Numbered from the stretch's first letter, positions 21,651-32,962 are shown. The stretch: DNA of 64,000 nt from Sciurus carolinensis (GCF_902686445.1 NC_062219.1:145496057-145560056); one strand, 5' to 3'. The notes: generated by a model from the sequence alone, not told the origin. Numbers and translations are program-made.

Positions 21651-21879
21651 TTTCCATTCAAAAAAGAACAAGAAGAAGGAGGAAAAAAGCTGAATTAGAA
21701 ACAGCCGAGGCAAATGAACTGTTTCTTGAAGTTAACCCTTCAAAATAAATATCATTCCCTACCCTTAGTTGGAGCCCTTCAGTCCATAACTGGTCAACTC
21801 CGCCTGAATCAGTTTAACCTTGACATCCATAGCAAGGGGCCCAGATGCTGTGGATCCCAGTGAGATACCCGCACCCCAC

Positions 21880-22000
21880 AAACACTGACTCAGCACGTTG
21901 TGTGCCAAGCACCACCCCGGTCTCTGGGATGGTAAGAGGAAGGAGTTGGTCCCCTCTCTCCAAGGAGCTCTTGCTCTTAGGGAAGGTAATCACACCTTTT
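21880..22000 (-). mobile_element. L2 3' end, antisense
   Basis: ACTGACTCAGCACGTTGTGT, GCCAAGCACCACCCC, TCTGGGATGGTAAG and TCTCCAAGGAGCTCTTGCTC reproduce the antisense L2 3' terminal region in order. Confidence 0.6.
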
Positions 22001-22083
22001 AAATGCTGTAAGACTAGACCACACGCAGACCAAAAGCACCGGCTCATTCCTTCCCATTTTCTCAGGATCTAAGCCAGGGTCTA

Positions 22084-22128
22084 AACAGAGCAGGCAATTA
22101 TTAGACACTTGTTGAATGAATGCAGGAC
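22084..22128 (+). mobile_element. L2 3' terminal fragment, sense
   Basis: CAGGCAATTATTAGACACTT directly followed by GTTGAATGAATGCAGG matches the sense L2 end 'gctcaataaatatttgttgaatgaatg'. It is short and lies about 85 bp from an antisense L2 end. Confidence 0.45.
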
Positions 22129-22462
22129 TGTTACTGTGCACCTGCACATGGACCTGGGTGGCACAAAGGAGGGCATACCAGCTCTGCTGGGGTGGAGTAG
22201 ACCCAGATCATGGGCAAGGCTGCCCGGGCTGTCCTCCATGGCATCTGATCTAATTGCTTAGAAACCAATCACACTTATCATTAAATACTTTATCATCATC
22301 TATGGAAGAGAGGTGAAGCCCTAGGGATGGTTCTTAAAAGATCAAATGGGAATTTCCCAAGCAGAGACCTTGGGAAGATCATTCTAGACAGAAGGACCAG
22401 TAGAAAGACAAAGAGAACCAAACTTTGCCAAGAAAGTGGAGCAACAAAGAGAGGGTGTCGGA

Positions 22463-22537
22463 GCCAGGGGTCTGGTTAAGTGCAGAACATGTGCTTAGCA
22501 CGCACAAGGCCCTAGAGTCTCGTCTCTCGTACCTGGT
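22463..22537 (+). mobile_element. ID SINE, diverged
   Basis: The order CCAGGGGTCTGGTTAAGTGC, ATGTGCTTAGCACGCACAAG, GCCCTAGAGTCTCGTCTC and TCGTACC corresponds to the ID core with a degraded B box. The poly(A) tail has been lost, so it is old relative to the copies with clean tails. Confidence 0.6.
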
Positions 22538-22978
22538 TGCCCGGCCTTTGTCCTGAGGTGATGAGGAACCTTCAGAAGAGACCAGAACATTTTATGGAAA
22601 AAGAGAGAGAACTGGGGAAAGAAGCCATGTTTGGAGTCTTCAGAAATGGTGAGTGAAATGTGAGGGGAAGTCTTGGAGGATTTGGCAGTGACTGAGGTGG
22701 CACCTGACACTGGGATGGTCCAGTTAGATGCAGACCATGGGAGAAGAAGAGGGCGTGGGCAACTGGGGAGATGGTGGTCCTACTAATGCCAGAGGGAACC
22801 AACCCAGGCAGGCTGGGGTGGGGGACGTGACGACTTTCACACCACACACATGCTCTCACCAAGTCAAATGGAGTCATTCCGTGTGGGTCCTAGATTTCCA
22901 GAGCTCAGGCAGATCTGCCCTAGAGAGGTGACCTCTGCTTGTCTGGGATTTGTATAAGGTTTCCTCCCACGCTCTCAG

Positions 22979-22982
<4 letters not shown>

Positions 22983-23024
<42 letters not shown>
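22983..23024 (+). repeat. (CA)n microsatellite
   Basis: Twenty-one consecutive AC dinucleotides without interruption, the longest pure dinucleotide array in the window and likely polymorphic. Confidence 0.97.
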
Positions 23025-23026
<2 letters not shown>

Positions 23027-24479
23027 CATAGATTTCAGGATGCGACATCCCCCTTATGAGAACATTTCCATGTCTGACAAAAACCTGATGCCAATTCAGA
23101 AAACACCACAGAAAGCAGTGCAGAGTGAGAAGGCAGCTCGGACACAGACGAGTGAGTCAGACTCCAGCAACGCTTCCAAAGAGACGTGCCCAAGTTCCAT
23201 CCCTCCTGAAGGTCCCAGGGAGCTCAGGAAGAGGCTCCTGTGCTCCCCATCAAGGAAGCTTCCCCTCTTCAAAGAAAAAGAGAAATTTTTAAAAAGAGAC
23301 CTCTTAAGGGACACACCCTCAGAGTCTCAGCAAACGCCCAGGTGCTCTGTCTAGACCACGAGCAACCTTCTATCTCAAGGAGATGGTCCCACCAGACATC
23401 TACCTGTTAGTCTCCAACCAGAAACCTGAATGATCAGTAGATGGATTGCTTGCCTATCCTTGTCTTCAGATATTTTTTCATTATCCCAACTTCCCCAAGA
23501 GCCAAGCAGCTCTTTTTACGCCTTCCTATCCATCTACTCTGGATTCAAGGAATCCATATCTATGTGGTACACTCTGTAATTTCCAGGTAAATGCGGCCCC
23601 ACCCTACCCCCACCAATCCAAACCTACACAGTTGTAGCACAGCCAAACGGATCTTCATGACCAACTTGATCTTCCACATGACCGCATTTAGGGGTCACTA
23701 ATAGAAATTAGAAAGTAGGGCAAATTTGCAAATACAAAGTTTGCAGATAACGGGGACGGACTCTAGGTTGTTCGGTAGCCCCTTCCTGCAACCCAGCAAT
23801 CTGCACAGCATCTGTTTAAATGTGTCATCGCATAAGGGAGTCAAGGTCACTCAAGCCACTTTCAAAATTTTGAGATGTTAGTGTATTTTTAAAAAACAAA
23901 ATTAAAATGAGGAAATGCCCAACGGGGTTATTAAAACTGCAGTATATTTTAAATGTTTATATTTGACAAATTAAGGCTTTTAACTCACAACATGAATCTA
24001 CTGCCACATCAAGGACACTAATCATAAGATTTAAAGGATTTTAAAAATATTAATGCATAGATCATCACAGACAGCAGGGTCTGATGGAGGTGCAGGAGTT
24101 TTAAGCTAAATGGTGTTGATCATCTTTTAACTCCTTCTGGAGGTTCTGTATCTGTAACTGCATGATGAGAGAATCCGGCATCTACATGAAGTCCCTTTGG
24201 AAACACAGGGCTCTGGCCTTGTGATCTCCCTGGTCCTCTCTGCATAGACTCCAAGTGAACGTCCATCAAAGTCTCTTCAAAAAGTCAATTACTCCCTTCT
24301 CTTGTTCACAGTGCCACAAAAGGAACCCATTGTGTTATTTGCTGGATGGACTGAAACAGGGACCATTAGAAAAAGGGGTTAGTGACGGTCCCAAGTTGGC
24401 GACTGTTCCTTTCTGTGCTAGGTGTCACCGTCTGTCTCCAGGCCCGTTTCCTCAAATGTAGTTTGCATCTGCTTGAGAC
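23025..24479. other. Single-copy stretch with one protein-like open frame
   Basis: About 1.45 kb without recognised repeats. The plus-strand frame opens inside the (CA)n and continues to a stop at 23354. Its last 105 or so residues are rich in Ser, Lys, Glu and Pro and resemble a disordered protein segment. TTTCAG just before 23039 and GTGAGT at 23152-23157 resemble splice sites, but the pyrimidine tract is poor. I do not call a gene. Confidence 0.35.
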
Positions 24480-24660
24480 CAAGGGTTGGCAAACATTTTC
24501 TAGAAAGATCTAGAAAATATTTTAGATTCTATGAACCAAAATGCAGGAACAAGGACATTTGTCATTACGTAGAGAACAAGAAAGAAAACGAACTACCACA
24601 AAATTTTTGCACCCACATAAAAATGCAAAAATCATTCTCTGGTCCCAGGCTGTATAAGAA
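24480..24660 (+). mobile_element. hAT-type MITE fragment
   Basis: AAGGGTTGGCAAACATTTTC followed by TAGAAAATATTTTAGATTCT resembles the left end of a common mammalian hAT element ('gttggcaaactttttctgtaaagg...aatattttaggctttg'). The right end was not located. The subfamily is not assigned. Confidence 0.5.
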
Positions 24661-24769
24661 GAGGCAGCATCTGGTTTGGGCTGGTGGGGTGCAGCTTGCG
24701 GAACCTTGCTTCAGAGCCGAGCAGCCTCTCCCATGGACTCTGATAGTGGGGCCATTGACATCTGTGCCA

Positions 24770-24895
24770 GGGTTGTAGAGCCCTTGAAATGTGACTAAGG
24801 TGACCAAGGAACTAATGTTTTAGATTTGTTTCACTGAAATTAATTGAAATTGAAATAGGCTCATGTGACAAGTGGCAGAGCTTTGAACCTTCTAT
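24770..24895 (+). mobile_element. hAT-Charlie MITE fragment
   Basis: CCCTTGAAATGTGACTAAGG, GAACTAATGTTTTAGATTTG, AATTAATTGAAATTGAAATA and GCTCATGTGACAAGTGGC follow the order of the right part of a mammalian hAT-Charlie MITE of the MER58-like type. The terminal repeat is degraded. Confidence 0.45.
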
Positions 24896-25402
24896 CGGTC
24901 TCCGCAGGACCTGACATTTTTGGTTCTGAGTTCACTGCCTTCAAGAGCCTTTGTCTTATGAAACTGGCAAGTGAGAACAGACGAGGATTTGGGCACGTCG
25001 CTCCCTCCTGCCAGCCCTCGCTGTCTCTTTCATTTTTTCCCATGTTCCTGACCTGCCTTACTCCTTCTAAATGCAGAATTCCAAACCGTGCAGGGAGGCA
25101 CCCCAGGAAGAAAAACCCAACTCAAAGGGGTGCCGCAGCTGTTTCAAATTTGAGGGAAACACGCAAGACTCAGTTGTTGGTGCGCCACCAGCTCAAACTC
25201 CCACCAGCTCAGCAGCCACCCGACAGTTGACACAGGACGCTAACTCGCACGTTGATGGCGGACTGGGCCCCACTCCTTCCAACAATGCCAGAGCTTTGCA
25301 AGACCAGGTTCTTCACAGCTGGAGTGATAAAAAGCAAGAATCTCCTGAAAATCAGTGGGGTGCAGGAAAGGAGGGTGATAGTATCCAGTCTGATGCCAAC
25401 AG

Positions 25403-25574
25403 TGAACCACGCACTAGGCAAGCGCTCTACCACTGAGCTACATTCCCAGGCCTTCGTATTTTTTATTTTGAGATGAGGTCTTGCTAAGTGGCTGGGGCTG
25501 GCCTCAAATTTGCAACTTTCTGCCTCAGCCTCCCAAGTTGCTGGGATTACAGGTATGTGCCACAGCACCAGCTA
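25403..25574 (-). mobile_element. MEN composite SINE, antisense, 3' truncated
   Basis: The ID portion (GCAAGCGCTCTACCACTGAG, CTACATTCCCAGGCC) precedes a B1-like portion (TTGAGATGAGGTCTTGC, CTGCCTCAGCCTCCC, GCTGGGATTACAGG) on the plus strand, so the element lies on the minus strand. The end of the ID part (B box and A tail) is missing. Confidence 0.85.
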
Positions 25575-25616
25575 AGCCAACATTTTCTTAAAGCACAAAT
25601 TTTACCCCCCTTCTTT

Positions 25617-25650
25617 GTGTGTGTGTATATGTGTGCATGCACACACACAC
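25617..25650 (+). repeat. TG/CA microsatellite with self-complementary centre
   Basis: Interrupted (TG)n turns into (CA)n around GTGCATGCAC, so the array can fold back on itself. It separates two MEN copies. Confidence 0.9.
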
Positions 25651-25819
25651 TGGAGATTGAACCCAGGTGTGCTTAACCACTGAGCAACATCTCCAGTCCT
25701 TTTCTTGTTTTATTTTGAGACAGGGTCTCGCTGAGTTGTTTCAGGCCTCACTAAATTGCTGGGGCTGACTTTGAACTCGCGAGCCTCCTGCCTCAGCCTC
25801 CTGAGCCACTGAAACAGCC
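25651..25819 (-). mobile_element. MEN composite SINE, antisense
   Basis: TGGAGATTGAACCCAGG, CCACTGAGCAACATCTCCAG, then GAGACAGGGTCTCGCTGAG and CCTGCCTCAGCCTCCTGAGC. It is the second of two same-orientation MEN copies within 420 bp. The 5' end of the element is shortened relative to the copy at 27508. Confidence 0.85.
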
Positions 25820-26819
25820 TTCTTTTTCACTACCTTGTTGAACATTGTACCTCTCAATTTTTCTAACCCAGAGAGTTCAACGATTTGCTTTATAAAGTGC
25901 CTAACCAGTGAATCCTGACAAAAACTAAGTGAGCCACCCCGGCCAAGTCTGGCTAAGGCAAGAATACACGAAAGCTTCACTGAAGGACTTATTCAACACA
26001 AACGAGCTTCCCTAACTCGCTATTGGGAGTTAGCTTTGCTTCACTGTGGGGACCCTGAGAAGAAGCGTCGTTTCATACACCTCTTCAATGGCTAACGCTA
26101 GCACACCCCACCACTTGCTCCTGGTCTGAAGGAAGGGAGGAGCCCGATTCTGGTAAGTGAGCAGCAGTCTCCCTGGTAGACAGCACGAGTCCCTCACGTG
26201 TACAATCACCCCTATGGGTCAGCTAGCAACCCTTTCTCTCCTCACCTGAGGTCACAGCAAGTTCAGAGAGCAAACTGCCACTTTTATAACGACGTTCTTT
26301 TCTATCCCAGGGTTCACTGGTGTCTGGCTACCACCTGCATAAGGGCCAAGGAATCCGAAATAGTCCCTTTTTTTTTGCCACTTTGAGCATGGGATCCCCT
26401 GGGAAACATAGCTATAGTATACGGTCTGTGCCTCGTTTCCCTTCTGTGTCGTCTAGAACCTGAGGGTCACCTCATCCACCCCTCCCACAGTGATGGAAAC
26501 CCTCCAGGGCATTGACCAGCTTGGCGGCGGAGTCCCTGTGATGGGGCTGCCGTTGCCTCTCACACCCACCCAAGGGGGCCAGCCCAGGGCAAGACACCCC
26601 TGGGCCAGGCTTCCAAGGCTCTGACTGTCTCCCTGAGGTTTTCCATGGCTGAGATTTAGCGCCCTTTTCTTAGTCTCTTCCGTTTCATCCTGGAGTGAAA
26701 TCTGTCTTCTCCACTAAAATTAAAAGACCATGAGATCCATTTTACTAAAAGCAACCAGAATTGATGGCAGCAAGGACTTGTAGGATAACGCATGTGCCCC
26801 ACAGATTTCCCCAAGAAAA
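25820..26819. other. Single-copy stretch, no gene recognised
   Basis: About 1 kb between SINEs and a purine tract, with moderate GC around 26500-26640. No open frame with features, and no repeat recognised. Confidence 0.45.
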
Positions 26820-27036
26820 TAGAGAGAGAGAGAGAGAGAGAGAAGAAAGAAGGAAGGAGAAAGAAGGAAGGAAGGAAGGAAGGAAGGAGGGAGGGGGAGG
26901 GAGGAAGGGAAGGGAGGGAAGGAAGGAGAAAGAAAGAAAGAAAGAGAGAGAGAAGAAGGAAGGAAGGAAGGAAGGAAGGAAGGAAGGAAGGAAGGAAGGA
27001 AGGCAGGGAGGGAGGGAGGGAGGAAGGAAGGAAGGG
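26820..27036 (+). repeat. Long polypurine tract, (GA)n/(GGAA)n/(GAAA)n
   Basis: About 215 bases almost entirely of purines on the plus strand. It begins as (AG)n and passes through GGAA and AGAAA units to a long (GGAA)n/(GGGA)n array, with very rare pyrimidine interruptions. Predicted Lys/Glu/Arg/Gly or Ser/Pro/Leu/Phe proteins over it are artefacts. Confidence 0.95.
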
Positions 27037-27194
27037 CGGGCAAGCTTATGTTTAAAAAGAAGTGAAAGAACGCCTGGATGGCTTTCTTGTCCTGAGGCTG
27101 AAGGATTCTGTGCCCAGCTCTAAGGGGTTCTCAGATTGTCTTTGCCACATGTTTGTGAACAAATTCTATAACCCCTTGTACTTCCCCCACCCCT

Positions 27195-27315
27195 GAGTCT
27201 GGCTCATTTCAAGGGATCTACTAGGGACCCAGCAACACATTAGGTGCTAGGGATATAAAGATAAGGCCCAGTCCTTGTCCTCAAGAAACTCAAGGATGAG
27301 GTAAGAACCAGATGC
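27195..27315 (-). mobile_element. L2 3' end, antisense
   Basis: CAACACATTAGGTGCTAGGG, ATATAAAGATAAGGCCCAGT and CCTTGTCCTCAAGAAACTCA follow the antisense L2 3' end closely, preceded by a weaker match. Confidence 0.6.
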
Positions 27316-27507
27316 ATTAAGGGAAAAAACTCTAAATTTCCTGCAAGAACACAGCGCTGAAGTCGGGGAACTCAGAAGAGAAGATGTAGCACAGGACTTG
27401 GACTCCAGTTGTTCAGGAACATTGGATGCTCCGGAAGGGCATCTCAGGCAGCAGGAAAGCATGAGAACAGGAGGGACACATGTGACAAACTCAATAATGA
27501 GCAAAGG

Positions 27508-27705
27508 ATCCAGTCATGGTGGCACACACCTGTAATCCCAGCACTTGGAAGGCTGAGGCAAGAGGATGCAAGTTCAAAGCCAGCCCCAGCAATTTAACCA
27601 GGCCCTAAGCAACTCAGTGAGACCCTGTCTCTAAATAAAACAATACAAAAAAGGGCGGTGGATATGGTTCAGTGATTAAGCACCCCTGGGTTCAATCCCA
27701 AGTAC

Positions 27706-27734
<29 letters not shown>
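27508..27734 (+). mobile_element. MEN composite SINE, full length, with TSD
   Basis: A B1-like 5' half (GGTGGCACACACCTGTAATC, GGCTGAGGCAAGAGGATG, GAGACCCTGTCTC) leads into an ID half (GATATGGTTCAGTGATTAAG, GGGTTCAATCCC) and about 27 A. AATGAGCAAAG with a following GA or A is present at about 27496-27507 and 27735-27746 as a target duplication. This is the best complete MEN in the window and a good reference for the others. Confidence 0.93.
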
Positions 27735-27738
<4 letters not shown>

Positions 27739-28518
27739 AGCAAAGAGCAACCTTTGTCTCTCATCTCTAGACCTCCTTCCTCCAACCCATCTTTACTGTG
27801 AGCCAGAGAAATCTTTGTAAAAGACAACTCTAAAAACCCTTTGGTGGCTGCTCTTAACCTGGTTTGAAGATCATTCCACAGTCTGCCACCCTTGCCATCT
27901 GACCAGTCCTTGGTAACCACCAACCTTTCCTACCCCCAAGCCTAGTTAGGTCTACCTGGCCCTCCAAGACAGCCTGGGGTCACCTCAATGACAAGTCTTT
28001 CCCACTTTCAGGACTGGATGAGGCATTTCTGCAAGTGTCCCTTAAGTGTCCTGTAACACACAGCAGACTGCATGGTGATGGCCTAGTCACTGGTCTCTAC
28101 CCTACCGTACTGCTGGCTCTGTGTGGAAGGGCAGGGGGAGGGAGGAAGAACAGGCTCATGGGAAAACCCTAACAGTAAGACATGAACTAAGGAAGAATTA
28201 ATAAAAGAGTCAGGAAAGAGTAATGAGAAACAGCAGGGAACGAGTCCTGTCATGTAAGCAAAGTAGGGGGCTTTGCAGCAGGAGACCCTTAGGAGAAACA
28301 CCCTGCAGAAATCCCTTGGCTAATGATTAAAACTGAGTTTCTTGGTCCTTTTAGCTTTTGTGTTTGTGTTTTAACCAGGGACCTCTTCGGCATTCTGGGG
28401 AAGACCGTGGACCCATCTCAAAACAATAATGTTAAATATATCAAAGACAACGTATACATTGATAACTAAAACCGCTTATGGTAAAATATAGTTTTCTAAA
28501 TATTAATACATTATACTA

Positions 28519-28690
28519 GCCAGGCTCAGTGAGTGCACCTGCAATCCCAGTTACACAGGCAGCTGAGGCAGGAGGATTGCAAGTTCAAGGCCAGCCTGGG
28601 CACCATAGTAAGACCCTGTCTCAAAATAAAAAATAAAAAGGGCTGGGGGAGTAGCTCAGGGTAAAGTATCCCTGGGTTCAATCCCCAGGA
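28519..28690 (+). mobile_element. MEN composite SINE
   Basis: GCCAGGCTCAGTGAGTGCAC, GCTGAGGCAGGAGGATTGC, AAGACCCTGTCTC, then GGGCTGGGGGAGTAGCTCAG and GGGTTCAATCCCCAGGA. Where the A tail should be, the element runs directly into a GATG/GATA array. Confidence 0.9.
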
Positions 28691-28704
28691 TGGATGGATG
28701 GATG

Positions 28705-28746
<42 letters not shown>
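28688..28746 (+). repeat. (GATG)n(GATA)n microsatellite
   Basis: About four GATG units followed by about eleven GATA units, starting at the 3' end of a MEN SINE. The SINE end probably seeded the array. Confidence 0.95.
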
Positions 28747-28748
<2 letters not shown>

Positions 28749-31700
28749 TGTATATCTATTCTACAATAACTTTTATGTTAATACTCTCAGGTTTTGGTGC
28801 CTACATTCATAATTGAAAGAAATTCTAAGTTTCGGTTAGAAGCTAACAAAAAGTGAAGTGTTTTCTCCATCCACATTCAGAGTCCGCAAGTTAGGAATGC
28901 CTGCCCAAATCATCGGATTGACAACTAGGTCCTTGCTGACTTTTGCCCAAGCAATTTCAGCGACAGAAGCAAAAGCCAGTGAGAAACACAGTGTTGGGTG
29001 GATGAGAGGAGAGCAAACACAGGCTGTCATCCCAGGTTTCTCTTTCCAGATATTTCTGTGGCAAAATGAATGCAAAAGCTTGGAAATCCTTGAAGGAGAA
29101 GAAAGGCCAAGGGGCAATAGAAATAGAACAGGCTGTCTCCTTGTGACCCCCAAAGCCATGTCAGGGAAGTGTCTAACTCTGCTGGACCGTCCTCAGGAAC
29201 AAAGGCAATAGATCGGGACAGGGAGTCATTAGCACTGCTGTGAGTCAGGCTTGGAGGTCACATAGCCGCAGAGCCAGAACTGCAGGCAAGAAACCACAAT
29301 CTATGCCCCGGGTTCCTTTTCTCTGAAAAATAACCATGTTGCTTGGAATGCGACACATCACTCGTGGGCTGAATTTGGAGTTGGTCTGAGTTCCAGTCTC
29401 TGTGGGATGCCGGTTGGAGAGAGGACCTTACCAAGAATTCTTCTTATCTACAGGGAAGATAATCTCCTAGGGACCTGCTCTTGGTACAGCCTTTCTTGTT
29501 CAGATGAGAGATGATCTCAAGGTAACAAGTTATTGAACCTGTTGTTTGAGGAGTTTTGTTTAAAGCACTGTCCACAGCAGGTGACCGCTGAGGTATCCAA
29601 TCCTAAAAATTAAAAATAAAAATGAAAAGATATACATATTAGAGACAGACACAAAACTTGACAATATCAATATGGCAGATCAGCCCCAACAGCTGTTAAA
29701 CACAGAACACGTCCAAAACAAAAGTAGAAAAGGTTTGGGTTTCTAACAACCCCCCTTTTCTAGTCAAGGTTAAAAATAAAGACTCATGATTTCCCATGAG
29801 CTCTGTCTTGGACAGCTTCTGAGAGCCAACAGGAGGACAGTTGTGTAGACAGGCAATGCCCTATTCAAACCCAGGCTCTGATTTTCCCTCAAAGGGGAAT
29901 TAAGTTGCTAGAGACCTGCTCTTGAGTCTCCTTTCCTCCCCGGAAACAATTGTAGATCTGTTGGTTAGTTGACTTCATCCAACCTAACCCAGACCAAGAT
30001 AAATCAAACTAAATGTCCCCTGATACAAGAAGCAAGAAAAGTCTGTGGTTCTGAGGAAGCTGGATTTCTCAGGCAATGCTTTATACTCTGAGCCAGGAGC
30101 TCACAGGGGGTCTTTGGGCCCTGGTGGAGCCTAAGGAACAATTACAACAGGATTGAAAGTTGATCGCTGAACATTGTCTATCTTGCCTCGCTTTGCTTTG
30201 CCTTTCTATGGAAGGAGTTCAAAGCCCTTTCCAGAAGAGAGCCCCACCTTGTCGTCGTTCATGGCACCCATTATCTCAACCTGCGGGTTCCAGGGAAGTT
30301 GCATAAAACCAGCTTCCTTCCAAGAGTAACCAAGTTTGCCCCTGGTGGAACCATCTGAAATTCTCAGAAGATCTAACAGAAGAATCAAGGGGGGGAAAAA
30401 ATCAGTTTCCAAACCTAACATCTCAGGTTTCTAATGCCCCATTCTCTAGCTGCATAAAATAAACCAGCTCTGAATTCCCAGAGGCTACAAAGACTGAACA
30501 CGATGTGTAAGCCAGAGAGCTACTGCTCCTAAGGAATATGAGATTCCATCAGCTCTCACCTTGTAGGTGACTCCAGATTTCAAGGACCACGTCTCCAGCA
30601 AAACACAGGTGTACTCTGCTCCTTGGACTCTACCTGTGGTTCCCAGTCAGTCGCCTTGGGGATTAATGGCCTCCCTGCTCTGCACTCTCTGCTCCATTTA
30701 GCAATCAGTGTGTCCTGCAGAAATACAAACAAGACCAGCTCCTGTTCTTATAAGCCCAGCTCAGGGAAGGGAAGATGGGACCAGACTGCTCCAAGAAGTG
30801 GATTTCAGGAGGACTTGGCTCAGGCCCGGCACAGATGTTTTGTATCTGCATAGGGATCCTGTCCCTTGCCTTGAACTCTGACTCACCAGCTTGCACCAGA
30901 TCAACTCTGCATGGCAGGGTAACTCTTGAGGGAAGGTCTGAGAAACAAGGCTCCATTTGAGCCAGAGCACAGCTGGGCATGGGAGGAAAGGAGCAGGAGG
31001 TGAGGACAGGTTTAGCGGGTGTCTTTATTCACTGGGGGGAGGGTCCCACATTCTGTCATTCTCTCCCCTCTGGGCCTGCTGTTCATTTTCTCTGAAGGTT
31101 AACCAGAAGCCAGGGCCAGAGGATTTCTCTCCTGTGGCCTGGGCTGCCTGCAGATCCCTCACATCTGCTGCAGATGTGGAAGCTTCTTAAATTCACTTTC
31201 TGTATCTATGGGCTTTGCTCTTGCATAAAGCCAAGGTCACCTGGTCTATATAAAAATGCCCATGAGGTTCTGTGGGTCAGGGCCTCAAGTCAAACGAAAA
31301 GACAAGAACAAAAAGAGATGCTAGGTACTGCCCAAGTGCAGGTCCAGGTGGCAGCAGGGTCTTGACCCACCCCCACATGTCACTTAGGTACCCCACCAGC
31401 ACTTCACCTGGGCCACAGAATAGAGAAGTTCAGTGGCCCAAGGGAACCAACCCTGTTTCAACATCTGCTCTTGTGTAATAAAATCCTTGCCTGGAGACAC
31501 TTGCAAAATGATTACTACACATGCATTATGGGATCTTTTCCAAAAAAGAAGTGGGGCAGGAAACTCCCATCCTGTCTTTGTCCTCCCTGGGGCATGTTGC
31601 CAATCGGCTTCCTTGCCTCCTCAAGACCCTGGTCAAGCCCAACCTGCCAGTCACAAATGGGGGTAGGCGCCCCTGTTTATCTCGCTGCTCCAGGAGGTGG

Positions 31701-31859
31701 AGAGCTGATGGAGCAACAGCTCTTCCCAGTGCAAGCTGCACCTTCAGCAGAAACCTGCCCTGCCTTGGTCCCTGGACTCAGGCCCTTCCAGTCCTGCAGT
31801 TGCCCCAGAAGTTCCAAAGCTCTCTGCCCACCTCCTAGCCCCTGTCTCCAGCCGCGGCC
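28747..31859. other. Mostly single-copy stretch, no gene recognised
   Basis: Over 3 kb with no clear repeat family. Two segments, about 29455-29560 and 29895-29985, share a similar 'gacctgctcttg...ctgttg' sequence and may be diverged copies of one unit. The long plus-strand open frame starting at 31471 extends into the next region. It is rich in Pro, Ser, Leu and Cys with no recognisable domain, and I do not accept it as a gene. Confidence 0.4.
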
Positions 31860-32279
31860 GGAGCTTCCCCCACTGCTGACCATCCCATCGGTCATGTTTC
31901 CACCATGCCCCAGAAGTTCAGAAGGTTTTCTCAGTCCAAAGGATGGCTATCCTCTTAGGCTTCGGGTCCCTGACACCCAAGCTACCTCACTCCGTGACTG
32001 TTTCTTTTCTGCGTCTTTGCTCCAGCCCTGTCTCCAGCTGCCGCCTCTCTGCCTGAACACATACAGTTCTCCCATCTCAGGGCGTGGGCGCTGGATGGAG
32101 TCAGGGCTTCCCTCTGAACTTTCCCTCCTTCCTGGGTTGTCTGCGGCTCAGTCACCGCCACCTGCCATTGGGCTTCCCAGCACCTTCCTGATGCTCAGGC
32201 ACACCGGCCTGACCATGTCCAATTGTCATCTTTTCTCATTTCTTATGCCCCTTCAAATCTGAGACCTTTCACAGCCTGG

Positions 32280-32480
32280 TAACACCCACCCCCATCCTCC
32301 TGATGTTCCCCCATTCTGATTTCCATGGTACTCTGCCCTCCTGGGCGTACTCCCAACAGGACACTTCCCTCTGTCTCCTTTACCAGTTCTCTCCCAAAGG
32401 TCAGAGCAGGAAGGTGGTCCCTCCCCAGGGCTCCTATTGCTCCTCACTCTTGCACACGCTCTGAAATATCCCTTGTTCCT
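32280..32480 (+). mobile_element. LINE-2 ORF2-region fragment, sense
   Basis: GATGTTCCCCCATTCTGATT, TCCATGGTACTCTGCCC, GGTCCCTCCCCAGGGCTCC and TCACTCTTGCACACGCTC follow the order of part of the mammalian L2 ORF2. It is diverged and has no intact frame. The preceding pyrimidine-rich DNA from about 31860 may be further L2 sequence. Confidence 0.5.
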
Positions 32481-32962
32481 CGTTGCTGATCCAGCAAAGC
32501 GCCAGTTCATTATCCCAGCATTGTTCTCTCCCAATCTACCAGCCGAGATGGCCTCCTACTCCTCCCTTCTACTCTGACCACTTCTCACCTCCTCATTGGA
32601 CCACAGGTGGGGATGTTTCCATCACCTCCAAGGCTCTGCCTACACCACATCCTTTCTACTTCCCCTTCTCTATCCAAATCCTACTCCTCATTCAAAGTCT
32701 AGCCAAACTCTCTTCTGTCCCCACTTGTGTTATTAATGCAAGGAAAACAGAGACGGTATCTTTCCTCTTGGGTATCCCTGCAAAGCATACGCTTCACATA
32801 TGGAAACCGAGCAGAGCTGAACGTATGGAGGGGTTATGCCAACACATTTCTTAAATGCATGCATGACCTCCACATTCTTTAGTCTTGATGGTCACAGCCA
32901 CAAGCAAAATGTGACACACACTTTTGTTCAAGTATCGCTTGCTTTGAAAACATTGTGAAAAT

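Noticed and set aside
22983..23024. CRISPR-like or regulatory repeat array
   Set aside because: It is a simple CA microsatellite. CRISPR arrays do not occur in mammalian nuclear DNA and no spacers are present.
29610..30600. Internal region of an endogenous retrovirus
   Set aside because: Some purine-rich and LTR-like stretches suggested it, but I found no gag, pol or env-like frame, primer-binding site or flanking LTR pair.
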